A stretch of DNA of 64,000 bases. Source: CAYLRY01 sp964386535 (GTDB lineage Bacteria; Chloroflexota; Dehalococcoidia; Dehalococcoidales; UBA3254). Location of the stretch: contig CAYLRY010000004.1 of the NCBI GenBank assembly GCA_964386535.1, positions 34,845 through 98,844 of the forward strand, written 5' to 3'. The notes beneath the pieces were generated by a model. It was not told where the DNA came from, made no database searches, and saw only the letters and a list, made by a program, of their open reading frames with translations. Each line of letters starts with the position of its first letter. Position 1 is the first letter of the stretch. Positions 45,134 to 53,412 of the stretch are shown here, piece after piece. The translations under genes were made by a program, and so were the position numbers.

Positions 45134-45795
45134 GTAAATGGTTAAAAGAAAAAAAGCAGGTAATAGAAACTGCCCTCCGTATGCTTGAAAAAGGTCTGGT
45201 AACCGGCACTTCTGGCAATATAAGCCAGAGGTTGGTAGAGGAGAATGGCCGTGAATTGCTGGCGATAACGCCCACCTCGCGTTATTATGACCTTCTCAAT
45301 CCCGATGATATTCAGATAATTGATTTTGAAGCTGAACCTGTAGAAGGAGATCTACCTCCATCCTCAGAGACCATGTTACATATCGGTATCTATCAGGTGC
45401 GAAAGGACATTTGCGCAGTGATACATACTCATTCCGTTTATGCCAGCGCCGTGGCAGTAACTCACCGGAAAATTCCACCCATACTGGACGATCAGATTAT
45501 TACAATCGGTGGAGAAATAAACCTGGCTGAATATGCGCCTTCCGGTAGTGATGCACTTGTACACAACGTAATTCAGGCGCTGGGTAATAAAAACGGTATT
45601 CTCTTGATGAATCACGGAGCTCTGGGGGCGGGTAAAAACTTGCGGGAAGCTTTCACGGTCTGTGAAATTATTGAAAAAACGGCACAGGCTTATTATCTTA
45701 GCCTGACCATGGGAGAAGTAAATCTGTTGCCTGCTGAAGCTATAAAGTCAGGCCAGGCTTTTTTCCGAACGCTGCATGGGATTAATCCAGAATAA
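45130..45795 (+). CDS. class II aldolase/adducin-family protein
   Basis: A 221-residue zinc aldolase of the fuculose-1-phosphate aldolase type, starting at a GTG overlapping the kinase stop. Phosphate-binding GLVTGTSGNISQR, the metal ligands in VIHTHSVYASAVAV (His-x-His), and the third His in LLMNHGALGAGKN are present. It would cleave a phosphorylated ketose or related compound to dihydroxyacetone phosphate and an aldehyde. Together with the kinase and dehydrogenase it forms a compact salvage or catabolic module. Confidence 0.9.
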   Translation: MSKWLKEKKQVIETALRMLEKGLVTGTSGNISQRLVEENGRELLAITPTSRYYDLLNPDDIQIIDFEAEPVEGDLPPSSETMLHIGIYQVRKDICAVIHTHSVYASAVAVTHRKIPPILDDQIITIGGEINLAEYAPSGSDALVHNVIQALGNKNGILLMNHGALGAGKNLREAFTVCEIIEKTAQAYYLSLTMGEVNLLPAEAIKSGQAFFRTLHGINPE

Positions 45796-45960
45796 GATTA
45801 AGTTAAATTTTCTTGACTAAGAGGTTATAACATTAAGGTTTAATACTAACTCTGGCTTTACACGGAAGAGGCATCCCACTGCGTTAGAATGCCGTAGTTA
45901 ATCCTACCCCAGGTTATTACGTACCTTATTTTATATAGCATTAAATAAGAGAGGTGTGGC

Positions 45961-46332
45961 ATGGTAACTGTACCTTCATTTTTATTGAAAAAGTTGTATG
46001 TCAAGGGTAGTCTACGCAACGATCAAGATGGATTTCGTTTCGAACTGAAAAATACCCTGGGTTCAGGTTATGGTAACGAATTATTACCTCTGGTTCTTGA
46101 TGGACAGGAGTTGCCCCGTGAAAATTCCTTCTATTTCCTTAACTCTCAGCCGGTCTGTTTTTTAGCTGTCAGCAAAGATAATCCTTTTACCTTATCAATG
46201 AACCGGACTTTAACCATAATGGTTAAGGGTGTTTTCCTGTCCGATGAACCGCATAAATTAAAAATCGGCTTTGTAGCGGAGGGCATCGGGAAATTGAGTT
46301 TTGAAGTGCTGGATATACCCGGGAAAGTCTGA
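45961..46332 (+). CDS. possible CGDB/DUF6379-like small protein
   Basis: A 123-residue protein with GAGAGG about 6 bases before the ATG. The pattern GSLRNDQDGFRFELKNTLG, LPLVLDGQELP, NPFTLSMNRTLTIMVKG and HKLKIGFVAEGIGKLSFEV resembles the beta-sandwich called C-glycoside deglycosidase beta subunit (DUF6379). I judge this by general pattern and it needs a profile search. The partner alpha subunit (a xylose-isomerase-like barrel) is not adjacent. It lies 4 bases before an epimerase gene and after the sugar module. Confidence 0.45.
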   Translation: MVTVPSFLLKKLYVKGSLRNDQDGFRFELKNTLGSGYGNELLPLVLDGQELPRENSFYFLNSQPVCFLAVSKDNPFTLSMNRTLTIMVKGVFLSDEPHKLKIGFVAEGIGKLSFEVLDIPGKV

Positions 46333-46335
46333 AAT

Positions 46336-47301
46336 ATGACAGGGCCAAATCATTTAAAGGCAACCAGGTTGAATATAGCTATTACAGGAATATCAGGATA
46401 TATCGGCGGCCGGCTGGCGGACAGATTGGATACGATGCCTGATATTGGCCAGATTATTGGGATCGATACCAAACAGCCGGCTAAAGTCTTCCCCAGGCTG
46501 AAATTCTATCGCATAAATATACTAAAACCATTAAACGATATTTTACTGGAAAATAACATTGATACCGTAGTACATCTGGCCTTTATTTTAAGACCGACCC
46601 ATCAGAAAAAATTAGCCAGTCAGGTGGATATTGAAGGAACGGAAAGCTTACTAGCGTCCTGCTGGAGGGCCGGTGTCAAGTATATGCTATACCTCAGCAG
46701 CCATACCGTTTATGGAGCTTACCGGGATAATCCTGTGCTTATTACAGAAAAAACCCATACACATCCCCTGGCCGGTTTCCAATACTCAGAGGACAAGGCA
46801 AGAGTAGAGCAACTTCTGCTGACATACAGCCAGCACCATCCCGAGACACAGATGGCTATACTGAGAACCTGTCCGGTTATCGGACAACATGCCGCAAACT
46901 CCATTTCTACCGCTATAATGCAGCCGGCAGTCATGATACGTATAAGGGGCTATGATCCTCCCATGCAGTTTGTCCATGAGAATGACCTTATTGATCTGAT
47001 GTCAAGATTGATCCTGAATCACATACCGGGAATTTATAATATAGCTGGCGATGGAGTGATTAAATATTCTGAAATAGCCAAGCTGGCGGGGAAAAAGATG
47101 CTGGTTTTGCCGGAGTGGTTGATCCAGCCCCTTTTAAAAATTAGCTGGAAACTGCATCTCCAGAATCAATCGCCGCAGGCAGGGCTGGAATTTATAAAAT
47201 ATCCTCCAATTATTGACACTAAAGCCATAAAAAACAGAATCAAGTTTCAGTTTCAGCATACTTCCCGTGAAGCAGTAGCTGCCTTTCTGAACAAACGCTA
47301 G
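46336..47301 (+). CDS. NAD-dependent epimerase/dehydratase family protein
   Basis: A 321-residue extended SDR. ITGISGYIGGRLADRLD is the dinucleotide-binding loop, VVHLAFILRP and LYLSSHTVYGAYRDN carry the core, and the expected Tyr/Lys is FQYSEDKARVE. RTCPVIGQHAANSI and MQFVHENDLIDLMSRLI are typical of nucleotide-sugar epimerases and related 3-beta-hydroxysteroid-type enzymes. It forms a pair with the small CGDB-like gene. Being next to hopanoid genes it might act on a sugar head group, but this is guesswork. Confidence 0.85.
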   Translation: MTGPNHLKATRLNIAITGISGYIGGRLADRLDTMPDIGQIIGIDTKQPAKVFPRLKFYRINILKPLNDILLENNIDTVVHLAFILRPTHQKKLASQVDIEGTESLLASCWRAGVKYMLYLSSHTVYGAYRDNPVLITEKTHTHPLAGFQYSEDKARVEQLLLTYSQHHPETQMAILRTCPVIGQHAANSISTAIMQPAVMIRIRGYDPPMQFVHENDLIDLMSRLILNHIPGIYNIAGDGVIKYSEIAKLAGKKMLVLPEWLIQPLLKISWKLHLQNQSPQAGLEFIKYPPIIDTKAIKNRIKFQFQHTSREAVAAFLNKR

Positions 47302-47325
47302 ATTTCTTTGTACCTTAAAACCTGC

Positions 47326-47865
47326 TTATTTAATTATCCTGGATAGTTCCTTAAACAGGGGACTTTCCGCGGTCCGCAGCAGTTCAAAAAGGGCCATCTC
47401 AACCGTGGTCAGTTTGGCGCCCTCGCTTTGCATACGGGTCAAAGCGGCATCCCGGTTTTTGGCCGTTCGCGACGAAACCCCGTCCAGCAAGACCTGTACA
47501 GCATATCCATTTTTTAAGAGTTCCAGAGTAGTCTGATATACGCAAATATGAGCCTCTATGCCGCATACCAGTACCTGGCTGCGGTTCAGAGCAGCCAGAG
47601 CTGAATGAAAACCGCTGTCCTGCCAGCAACTGAAGCAAAACTTGGGTAAAGGCTGAATGTCCGGCAGTAACTGCGTCAGTTCCGGAACCGTGGGCCCCAG
47701 TCCTCTGGGATTTTGTTCAGTTAATAGAGCAGGGACTCCCAGCAGCCGCATGCCTTTAACCAGTTTTTGTAGGTTTTCCAGCAGGGCCTCCTTCTCGTGC
47801 ATTACATTCCATAATTTTCCCTGGATATCAATTAAAACAAGGACGGTTGAATCGATGTTCAGCAT
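47326..47865 (-). CDS. isochorismatase-family hydrolase
   Basis: A 179-residue cysteine hydrolase. The catalytic triad is visible: Asp13 (VLIDIQGKL), Lys75 (LPKFCF) and Cys108 (GIEAHICVYQT), with the cis-peptide region before the Cys. Length and sequence suit the YcaC-like group of amidases/hydrolases rather than EntB. It is a single gene convergent with the epimerase. Substrate unknown. Confidence 0.88.
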   Translation of the reverse strand: MLNIDSTVLVLIDIQGKLWNVMHEKEALLENLQKLVKGMRLLGVPALLTEQNPRGLGPTVPELTQLLPDIQPLPKFCFSCWQDSGFHSALAALNRSQVLVCGIEAHICVYQTTLELLKNGYAVQVLLDGVSSRTAKNRDAALTRMQSEGAKLTTVEMALFELLRTAESPLFKELSRIIK

Positions 47866-47925
47866 AATAATTCGTACTCCTGATCCGGATATACCGGTAA
47901 TAAATTCAATAATTGCCTTAAAATT

Positions 47926-48654
47926 CTATTTTTGTTGCATGAAAGAGCCGCCTGATATGGAACTATTGCTGAACCTGGGATTGCCCAGGTAATACAGCCG
48001 GGAGCCTTCTTCCAGTTTAACATCTGTTAGCCCGTTGATATTCAGATAAGCCTCAGATTTTTCTTTAAGGGAAATTTGGGCTGCATTCACAGTGAATTCC
48101 GCCAGATTAAGCTGGCTTGTTCCGGAAGCATTCAATTCCAGACTTAAAGCCGAGCCCTTTAAGTTCACCCGGCTGTTTCCGGACACATTAAAAATGCAGT
48201 TGCCTGCCTCCAGCGCGCCGTTAAGTGCACTTCCTTTAGAGACTTCCAGATCAAAATTGAAAGTAGACTTGAATCCGGAGATCACCGCCTGAGTTTCCCC
48301 TGAAATATACAGCCCGTAAATCCTGGGCATACTGATTTTAATCTTCAAACTGGTAGGGAAAAAATTAGCAGGAGCCTGAATGGCGATTTTTAAATTTTCA
48401 TCCTCCAGTGAAAACACGATACGGCTGACCAGGTTGTCATCAGTGCTCAGCGTAACTTTAAAGCTCTCAGCCTGCGTTAGTTCCAATATCAGGCCGGCCT
48501 GTGTGGTGATACGGGTAAAACCTGTTATTTCAATATCCTGATCCACAATCTTACCGGAACCGTTCATGGAGCTGGCAGCGCGGTTACAGCCAGGCATAAA
48601 GGCAGCCAGTATTATTAAACAGACCATTAAAACGGCTGTAATTGATTTTTTCAT
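47926..48654 (-). CDS. DUF2807 (GIN domain) lipoprotein
   Basis: A 242-residue predicted lipoprotein. The start at 48654 gives MKKSITAVLMVCLIILAAF followed by MPGC as lipobox; an earlier ATG at 48699 would bury the signal. The mature part is a repetitive right-handed beta-type domain as in DUF2807: ITTQAGLILELTQ, VSRIVFSLEDENLKIAI, LKIKISMPRIYGLYISGETQ and stepwise N/S/G-rich repeats. These proteins are surface-exposed and of unknown function. It is a single gene with a weak ribosome site (AGGATA). Confidence 0.8.
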   Translation of the reverse strand: MKKSITAVLMVCLIILAAFMPGCNRAASSMNGSGKIVDQDIEITGFTRITTQAGLILELTQAESFKVTLSTDDNLVSRIVFSLEDENLKIAIQAPANFFPTSLKIKISMPRIYGLYISGETQAVISGFKSTFNFDLEVSKGSALNGALEAGNCIFNVSGNSRVNLKGSALSLELNASGTSQLNLAEFTVNAAQISLKEKSEAYLNINGLTDVKLEEGSRLYYLGNPRFSNSSISGGSFMQQK

Positions 48655-48931
48655 TAACCATATCCTGAATTGATAATGCGTTTCCGCACTCTTTATCATG
48701 CCAATCCTGTTAACGGTCAGGCAGCTCTTTTCCGGACTGCCTGAAAACCGTCAGGACTACTGCGCACAGATTAATGGAATTGATCCTGATTGTCAAGGAT
48801 TGCTGGCTGGAAGCCACCGGCAACCGCAGCGGCCTGGAATTCGAGGATTATTGACTGCTGATGGGAATTACTTTTGATAAAGTTAAATATTGATATATAA
48901 ATGTAATATATAATATATTAATTATATTATT

Positions 48932-50134
48932 TTACTTAAATTTTATTTTCTTGAATAAAGAAAGCCTTATTTTATAAAAATCAATCCGGTAGCTGATTTT
49001 AATCAGATAAGGCGTCAGAAACGTGGTAATAGCAGCCGCCACCCCTACTGTGGGATAAAGAAAATCGCTGATCAGCCCGGCATCTTTTCCGGCTTTCATC
49101 ACGATGAAGGCAAATTCCCCGATCTGGCTCATACCCAGTCCCACTTTGATGGACGTGTTGGCATCATATCTGAATAGTTTGGTGCCCAAACCGCAGCCCA
49201 CTATTTTACCTATTATCATCAATACTGTAACCAGGAGCGCCGGGATCAGGAACTGGCGGAACTGGGTTATATCTATCAGCGCCCCCATGGAGATGAAGAA
49301 GATGGCGGCAAACATATCCCTGATGGGAGAGATCAGCATGGCAATGTTGTCCGCAGACCTGGTGGAAGCTATAATAACGCCCATAATAAAAGCCCCGATG
49401 GCCATAGAAAAATCCAGAGTATAAGCCACTACCGAGAGACCGAAAGCCAGTCCCAGGGTGACTAAAAGCAATACCTCATTGTTACCGGTTTTAGCCACAT
49501 GTTTTATTATCCATGGTAAGACCAGGTGCCCCAGGATCAGGGAGCCAAAGATAAAAGCCAGGATTTTCAGGGCTACTATTGAAATATTAGCCAGACTTAC
49601 TCCCCCGTTGTCCGTGGTTGTGGTGATTACTGCCAGCAAGCCCACCACGATCAGGTCTTCTATTACCAGGACGCCCAGCATGATTAATGTGGGAATTTCT
49701 TTCATCTTGCCCAGATCACCCAGCACCTTGGCAATTATAGCCGTACTGCTGGATGCCAGCGCGGTGCCTAGAAACATGGCATCCCTGAAAGACCAGCCCA
49801 GAAGGCTGCTTATGGCAAAGCTCAGCCCGAGCATGAAAAATATCTCAATAGCAGCCACGCCCACGGATACTTTACCTACGGCCCTCAACCTGGAGAGGGG
49901 AAAACGCAGGCCGATAGCAAAGAGCAAAAGAATAACCCCCAGATCAGCCGTGGCGCTGAAGACTTCCGCCTGCGAGATGTAACTATACGGAGGTGTATAA
50001 GGTCCAATGATCACACCAGCCACCAGGTAACCCACAATCATGGGCTGCTTTAGCCGGTAAAAAATGTAGACCACTACTGCGGCTATGGTCATGATGATGG
50101 CCAGATCAGATACAATGGAAGACGCAAAAGACAC
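48932..50134 (-). CDS. CPA2-family cation:proton antiporter (KefB-type membrane domain)
   Basis: A 400-residue integral membrane protein with about 12 helices, starting at GTG behind CAGGAG. QPMIVGYLVAGVIIGPYTPP, LGVILLLFAIGLRFPLSRL, GTALASSSTAIIAKVLGDLG and IRDMFAAIFFISMGALIDI are hallmarks of Na+(K+)/H+ exchangers. The protein ends right after the last helix, so the TrkA-N/RCK regulatory domain of KefB/KefC is missing. It exchanges monovalent cations for protons. No regulatory partner gene is adjacent. Confidence 0.9.
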   Translation of the reverse strand: MSFASSIVSDLAIIMTIAAVVVYIFYRLKQPMIVGYLVAGVIIGPYTPPYSYISQAEVFSATADLGVILLLFAIGLRFPLSRLRAVGKVSVGVAAIEIFFMLGLSFAISSLLGWSFRDAMFLGTALASSSTAIIAKVLGDLGKMKEIPTLIMLGVLVIEDLIVVGLLAVITTTTDNGGVSLANISIVALKILAFIFGSLILGHLVLPWIIKHVAKTGNNEVLLLVTLGLAFGLSVVAYTLDFSMAIGAFIMGVIIASTRSADNIAMLISPIRDMFAAIFFISMGALIDITQFRQFLIPALLVTVLMIIGKIVGCGLGTKLFRYDANTSIKVGLGMSQIGEFAFIVMKAGKDAGLISDFLYPTVGVAAAITTFLTPYLIKISYRIDFYKIRLSLFKKIKFK

Positions 50135-50278
50135 GCAGTACTCCTGAATATAATAAGAACAGTCTCTGGGGTCAATTACATTCTAACATATCTAAGCTGG
50201 CTAAAAAGATTACCGGGAAATATGTATTGGGAATTCAGGGAGTGGAAATAGGCAGGGAACAGCTCATTCAAACTTGAT

Positions 50279-50316
50279 ATAAAAAGCACAGGCAGTTTGA
50301 ATGGCTGCCTGTGCTT
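50279..50316 (-). terminator. rho-independent terminator of the small secreted peptide gene
   Basis: AAGCACAGGCAG (50284-50295) and CTGCCTGTGCTT (50305-50316) are perfect 12-bp inverted repeats with a 9-base loop. On the minus strand the stem is followed by a T-run, 36 bases after the stop of the peptide gene. Confidence 0.85.
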
Positions 50317-50351
50317 GATGATAGGCTTGGACTGCTGAAACTAATTTATTC

Positions 50352-50507
50352 CTAAGGCTGGAATGGGGGCGGATCCTGCACCTGTACCTGGTTGACCGCT
50401 CCTTCGCCGTTTTCACCCCTTACCTTGTCCCCGCCGGCCAGAGCCGGAACAGCCAGGGCCAGTACCAGGATAATAACCATCATCATCACCAGTAACATTC
50501 TTTTCAT
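50352..50507 (-). CDS. small secreted peptide, 51 residues
   Basis: A short frame with AAGGAG about 9 bases before the ATG and its own strong terminator. The N-terminus is a clear signal peptide (MKRMLLVMMMVIILVLALAV, then PALAGG with an A-x-A type cleavage site). It leaves a charged mature peptide of about 27 residues ending DPPPFQP. No family is recognised. The precise transcription unit (ribosome site, signal, terminator) supports a real gene. It lies between the antiporter and the sigma/DUF5667 pair, on the same strand as both. Confidence 0.65.
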   Translation of the reverse strand: MKRMLLVMMMVIILVLALAVPALAGGDKVRGENGEGAVNQVQVQDPPPFQP

Positions 50508-50686
50508 TAGTCTGATCTCCTTGTTAAGCTTTTTTCATTATAACGGATTCTCTCATTTAAAAATACAGCCGCCAACTTTCTAAAATACCCTGAAAGGTTT
50601 ATAATTTTCCCAGTTTAGAATTGAACGCATTCAGTTGGTTCAACGAAGACAGGCTCTTTTTGTTAAAGCCGTTTTCTGATAACGGC

Positions 50687-52582
50687 TTACTTACTCTTAA
50701 GTGGACCAGCCTTCCTCTCTGATCCGGTTCCTTGGCTTTCACCGGAGCCACTTCCGCCCAGGTTATCAATTGCTCCGGTGCCCTCTGTTCCCCCAGGACT
50801 TGCCTGGCTGCCTGGTCCGTTGCCGCGCTGATCAACCTCACTACCGCTGCCAGAGCCTTCTTCCCGGCCTGAACCGGCTCCGAAGTCTTGCCTGCTGCTT
50901 TCTTCGGAACTACCTGATTCATTACCAGCGCCTGCCTGGTTCCCGGCTCCGTTGTCAGATCCTGAACCGCCCGTTTTATCGGAATTTCCTGCACCCGGTC
51001 CATCTGAACCCGCCTTGCTTCCGCTTTCCTGGCCTGAGCTGCCTTCTGAGCCTTGCCCGCTGCTTTCACCGTAAGCTCCGACGGCTGAACTGCCATCCGT
51101 TCCTGCCCCGCCGGTCCCGCCAGTACTACCCGAGCTGCCCGGTCCGTTACCACTCTCACTGCCCCCAATACTACCGGACCCTGCATCTGCTTGATTACCC
51201 TGGCCGCCTGACCAGGCTTCCTGGCCTTGACCGCCCTCTCCCAACTCTGAACCTTTGCCTGGCTGGCTCTCTGATCCCTGAGACTGGCTGGGAGTGGCCT
51301 CACTACCAGAGACCCTGATGCCGGTACCTGGGGTTTGTCCTTGGTCAGGTATTCCGGTCTGTTCCCCACCTCCGCCGGCTGCCCCCTGACCATCTCCGGA
51401 TGACAGAGTCTCAGAGCCAGTACCCTCTGCGGCAGGCTGTGGAGTTGATCCTGAGTCTTCTTTGAAGCCACCTTGGTGCCGATATCTGTACTGTAACCTA
51501 GCTTGTATTTCCAAAGTCAACTCCCGGCTGGTTTCAACCATCCGCCGGTATTCCCCGGTGACCTGTGAAGAGAGGGTGTCCAGACTTTCCATACAATCCT
51601 GGAGCACCTGCGAAAAAAGATCCTCTATTACAGCGGTATGGTCATCATGAATCTGAGCCTCCTCCAGGATCCGCTCTCCCATTTGACTGAACAGGCGGTA
51701 CTGAAGCATAGCCTCCTGCATGGCCTGATATTGCTGGTTTTCTACCTTCGATTGAGCTCGCTGGAGCCTGTTTTGCATGAACTCAAAATTGACCTGCGCT
51801 GCCCTCAGGATATCACTTTGCATCCAGGTATTTATAATGCCGGACTGCTGCCTGACAGCCAGATCACCGGCTTCCAGAAAAGGTCCCTCAAAAGCAGATG
51901 CATTATCCAGAGCGTTTTCACAAAATTCCAGTTGACTGTGGATCTCAGCCGAAGTACTCTCAAGTAGCTCAGATAAAAGAGCCGCATCCCCTATTTTTTC
52001 AACTTCTTTTTGAAGAGCTTCAAGTTTGTCTCTGTATCCGTTTAAAGCTATAAAGGTATTTTCAACATCCACCCCAGCCAGCCGGTTTATTTCTTCCAGC
52101 CGTCTGCGTGAGAATTCCAGATTCAGCTTAACCCTACCGGCAGCGCCGCCGGCTATCCATAACCTGGCTTCTTCAGTTCCTGTTTTAACCCTGTAAAGCA
52201 GGTCTCCTGGCAGGCTACCCTGAGCCGCATAGACCGTCCCGGCGCCCAGCATTGAGATCACGATAAGAGCTATAAAAGCCACCACGGTAATCCTGGCCCA
52301 GACCATTTGAGGGGGCAGTCCGAAGCTGAAAAAGCTGGCAAACGAAAAGGCTTTCTCCTGCCTGGTATTCTTGATTTGCTGCATTAAACGGTCTCTGACA
52401 GCCTGTTTGGAAAGGGCGTCCAGTGACACCGGTGCGGGTTCCCGGATGCTCAGCGCCAATCTCAGTAAAGGCCCCAGTTCGCGTTCTCTGGACGGATAAC
52501 GCTCCAGGCAGGAGGTCAAGGTTACTTCGCCTGACCTTACCTTTTTTATGCATTCAGCTAATATGCTTTCAATCTTTTCCAC
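50687..52582 (-). CDS. DUF5667 membrane protein with long Gly/Ser-rich tail
   Basis: A protein of about 631 residues. The N-terminus VEKIESILAECIKKVRSG...CLERYPSRERELGPLLRLA is typical of proteins paired with ECF sigma factors in Dehalococcoidia. One membrane helix (VVAFIALIVISMLGAGTVYA) precedes the DUF5667 part (GSLPGDLLYRVKTGTEEARL, then long helices). From about residue 380 the protein is a Gly/Ser/Gln/Glu-rich, probably disordered tail of roughly 240 residues outside the membrane. Two GTG starts are possible, 52582 (preferred, fits the family start) and 52612; both overlap the sigma gene. By analogy it may act as the sigma factor's membrane partner or anti-sigma factor. Confidence 0.8.
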   Translation of the reverse strand: MEKIESILAECIKKVRSGEVTLTSCLERYPSRERELGPLLRLALSIREPAPVSLDALSKQAVRDRLMQQIKNTRQEKAFSFASFFSFGLPPQMVWARITVVAFIALIVISMLGAGTVYAAQGSLPGDLLYRVKTGTEEARLWIAGGAAGRVKLNLEFSRRRLEEINRLAGVDVENTFIALNGYRDKLEALQKEVEKIGDAALLSELLESTSAEIHSQLEFCENALDNASAFEGPFLEAGDLAVRQQSGIINTWMQSDILRAAQVNFEFMQNRLQRAQSKVENQQYQAMQEAMLQYRLFSQMGERILEEAQIHDDHTAVIEDLFSQVLQDCMESLDTLSSQVTGEYRRMVETSRELTLEIQARLQYRYRHQGGFKEDSGSTPQPAAEGTGSETLSSGDGQGAAGGGGEQTGIPDQGQTPGTGIRVSGSEATPSQSQGSESQPGKGSELGEGGQGQEAWSGGQGNQADAGSGSIGGSESGNGPGSSGSTGGTGGAGTDGSSAVGAYGESSGQGSEGSSGQESGSKAGSDGPGAGNSDKTGGSGSDNGAGNQAGAGNESGSSEESSRQDFGAGSGREEGSGSGSEVDQRGNGPGSQASPGGTEGTGAIDNLGGSGSGESQGTGSERKAGPLKSK

Positions 52583-53162
52583 TCTGCCGCTCTTCCCTGC
52601 CCAGTATTTCACGCATCTTTTTCAATCCCCGGTGCAAAATCACCCTGATATTTCCCTCACTTTTATGTAAAGCCAGGGCAATTTCACTGTATTCCAGCCC
52701 TTCAATAAAGCTCATCAAGATCACCTGCTGCTGTTCTCCAGACAATTGCCGTATCGCCCGCCTGACTTCATCCCGTGTAAAGCCCGATTCTGCTAATTCT
52801 TCCGGATTTTTTTCCTGTCCGCCACGGCTTGTTTCATTATCCAGGTAGACCTGGTCTTTACGGGTCCGGTAATAGTCAATGACCCGGTTATGGCTGATGG
52901 TAAAAAGCCATCCTAAAAAAGGAGTACCGGTGCGTTTATAAGCAGGTAATTTACGCCAGGCCCTGGTGAAAACCTCCTGGGTCATATCCCGGGAATCATC
53001 CACATTGTTGGTCCTGTAATAGATGTGACGGTATATCCTGTCCGCGTAAATATCATAAAGATATCCAAAGGCTTCAGCATCGCCGGAAGCTGCACGGTCC
53101 ACCAGGGATTCCACCTCATGCTCTGTTTTGGAATCATGACGCGTATTTTTCAGCAATTGCAT
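52569..53162 (-). CDS. ECF-type RNA polymerase sigma factor
   Basis: A 197-residue sigma-70 family protein. Region 2 (EAFGYLYDIYADRIYRHI, DSRDMTQEVFTRAWRKL, FLGWLFTISHNRVIDYYR) and region 4 (IRQLSGEQQQVILMSFIEG, YSEIALALHKSEGNIRVIL) are complete. The gene overlaps the DUF5667 gene by 14 or 44 bases, so the two are produced together. The target regulon is unknown. A mild N-terminal extension (about 25 residues) precedes region 2. Confidence 0.92.
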   Translation of the reverse strand: MQLLKNTRHDSKTEHEVESLVDRAASGDAEAFGYLYDIYADRIYRHIYYRTNNVDDSRDMTQEVFTRAWRKLPAYKRTGTPFLGWLFTISHNRVIDYYRTRKDQVYLDNETSRGGQEKNPEELAESGFTRDEVRRAIRQLSGEQQQVILMSFIEGLEYSEIALALHKSEGNIRVILHRGLKKMREILGREERQSGKD

Positions 53163-53412
53163 TCCCTGACTGGTTTAACGAAATAGCCGGTTATTTGTTA
53201 CAACAATAAAAAATATAAGAACCTGCTCTTCTTTAATTCTATGCTATGGGACAAAATCACACTTCATATCCGGAAATTATTAAAATGTAAGAGCAGGGCC
53301 CGGTCACGCCGGAAGGCAGTTCTTATGTTCAAATATTTCGTAATCAACATTAATTACATGGCCGGGAACAGGTAATATAAGCCGCTTCCGGTAGTTTTTT
53401 AAAGGAGGAAAC

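Noticed and set aside
50599..51471. Long minus-strand frame overlapping the tail of the DUF5667 protein, and a plus-strand frame at 50701-51318
   Set aside because: Both lie over the low-complexity Gly/Ser-coding region, whose base pattern keeps other frames open. Neither has a recognisable domain or ribosome site, and the DUF5667 frame fits the sigma-factor neighbour.
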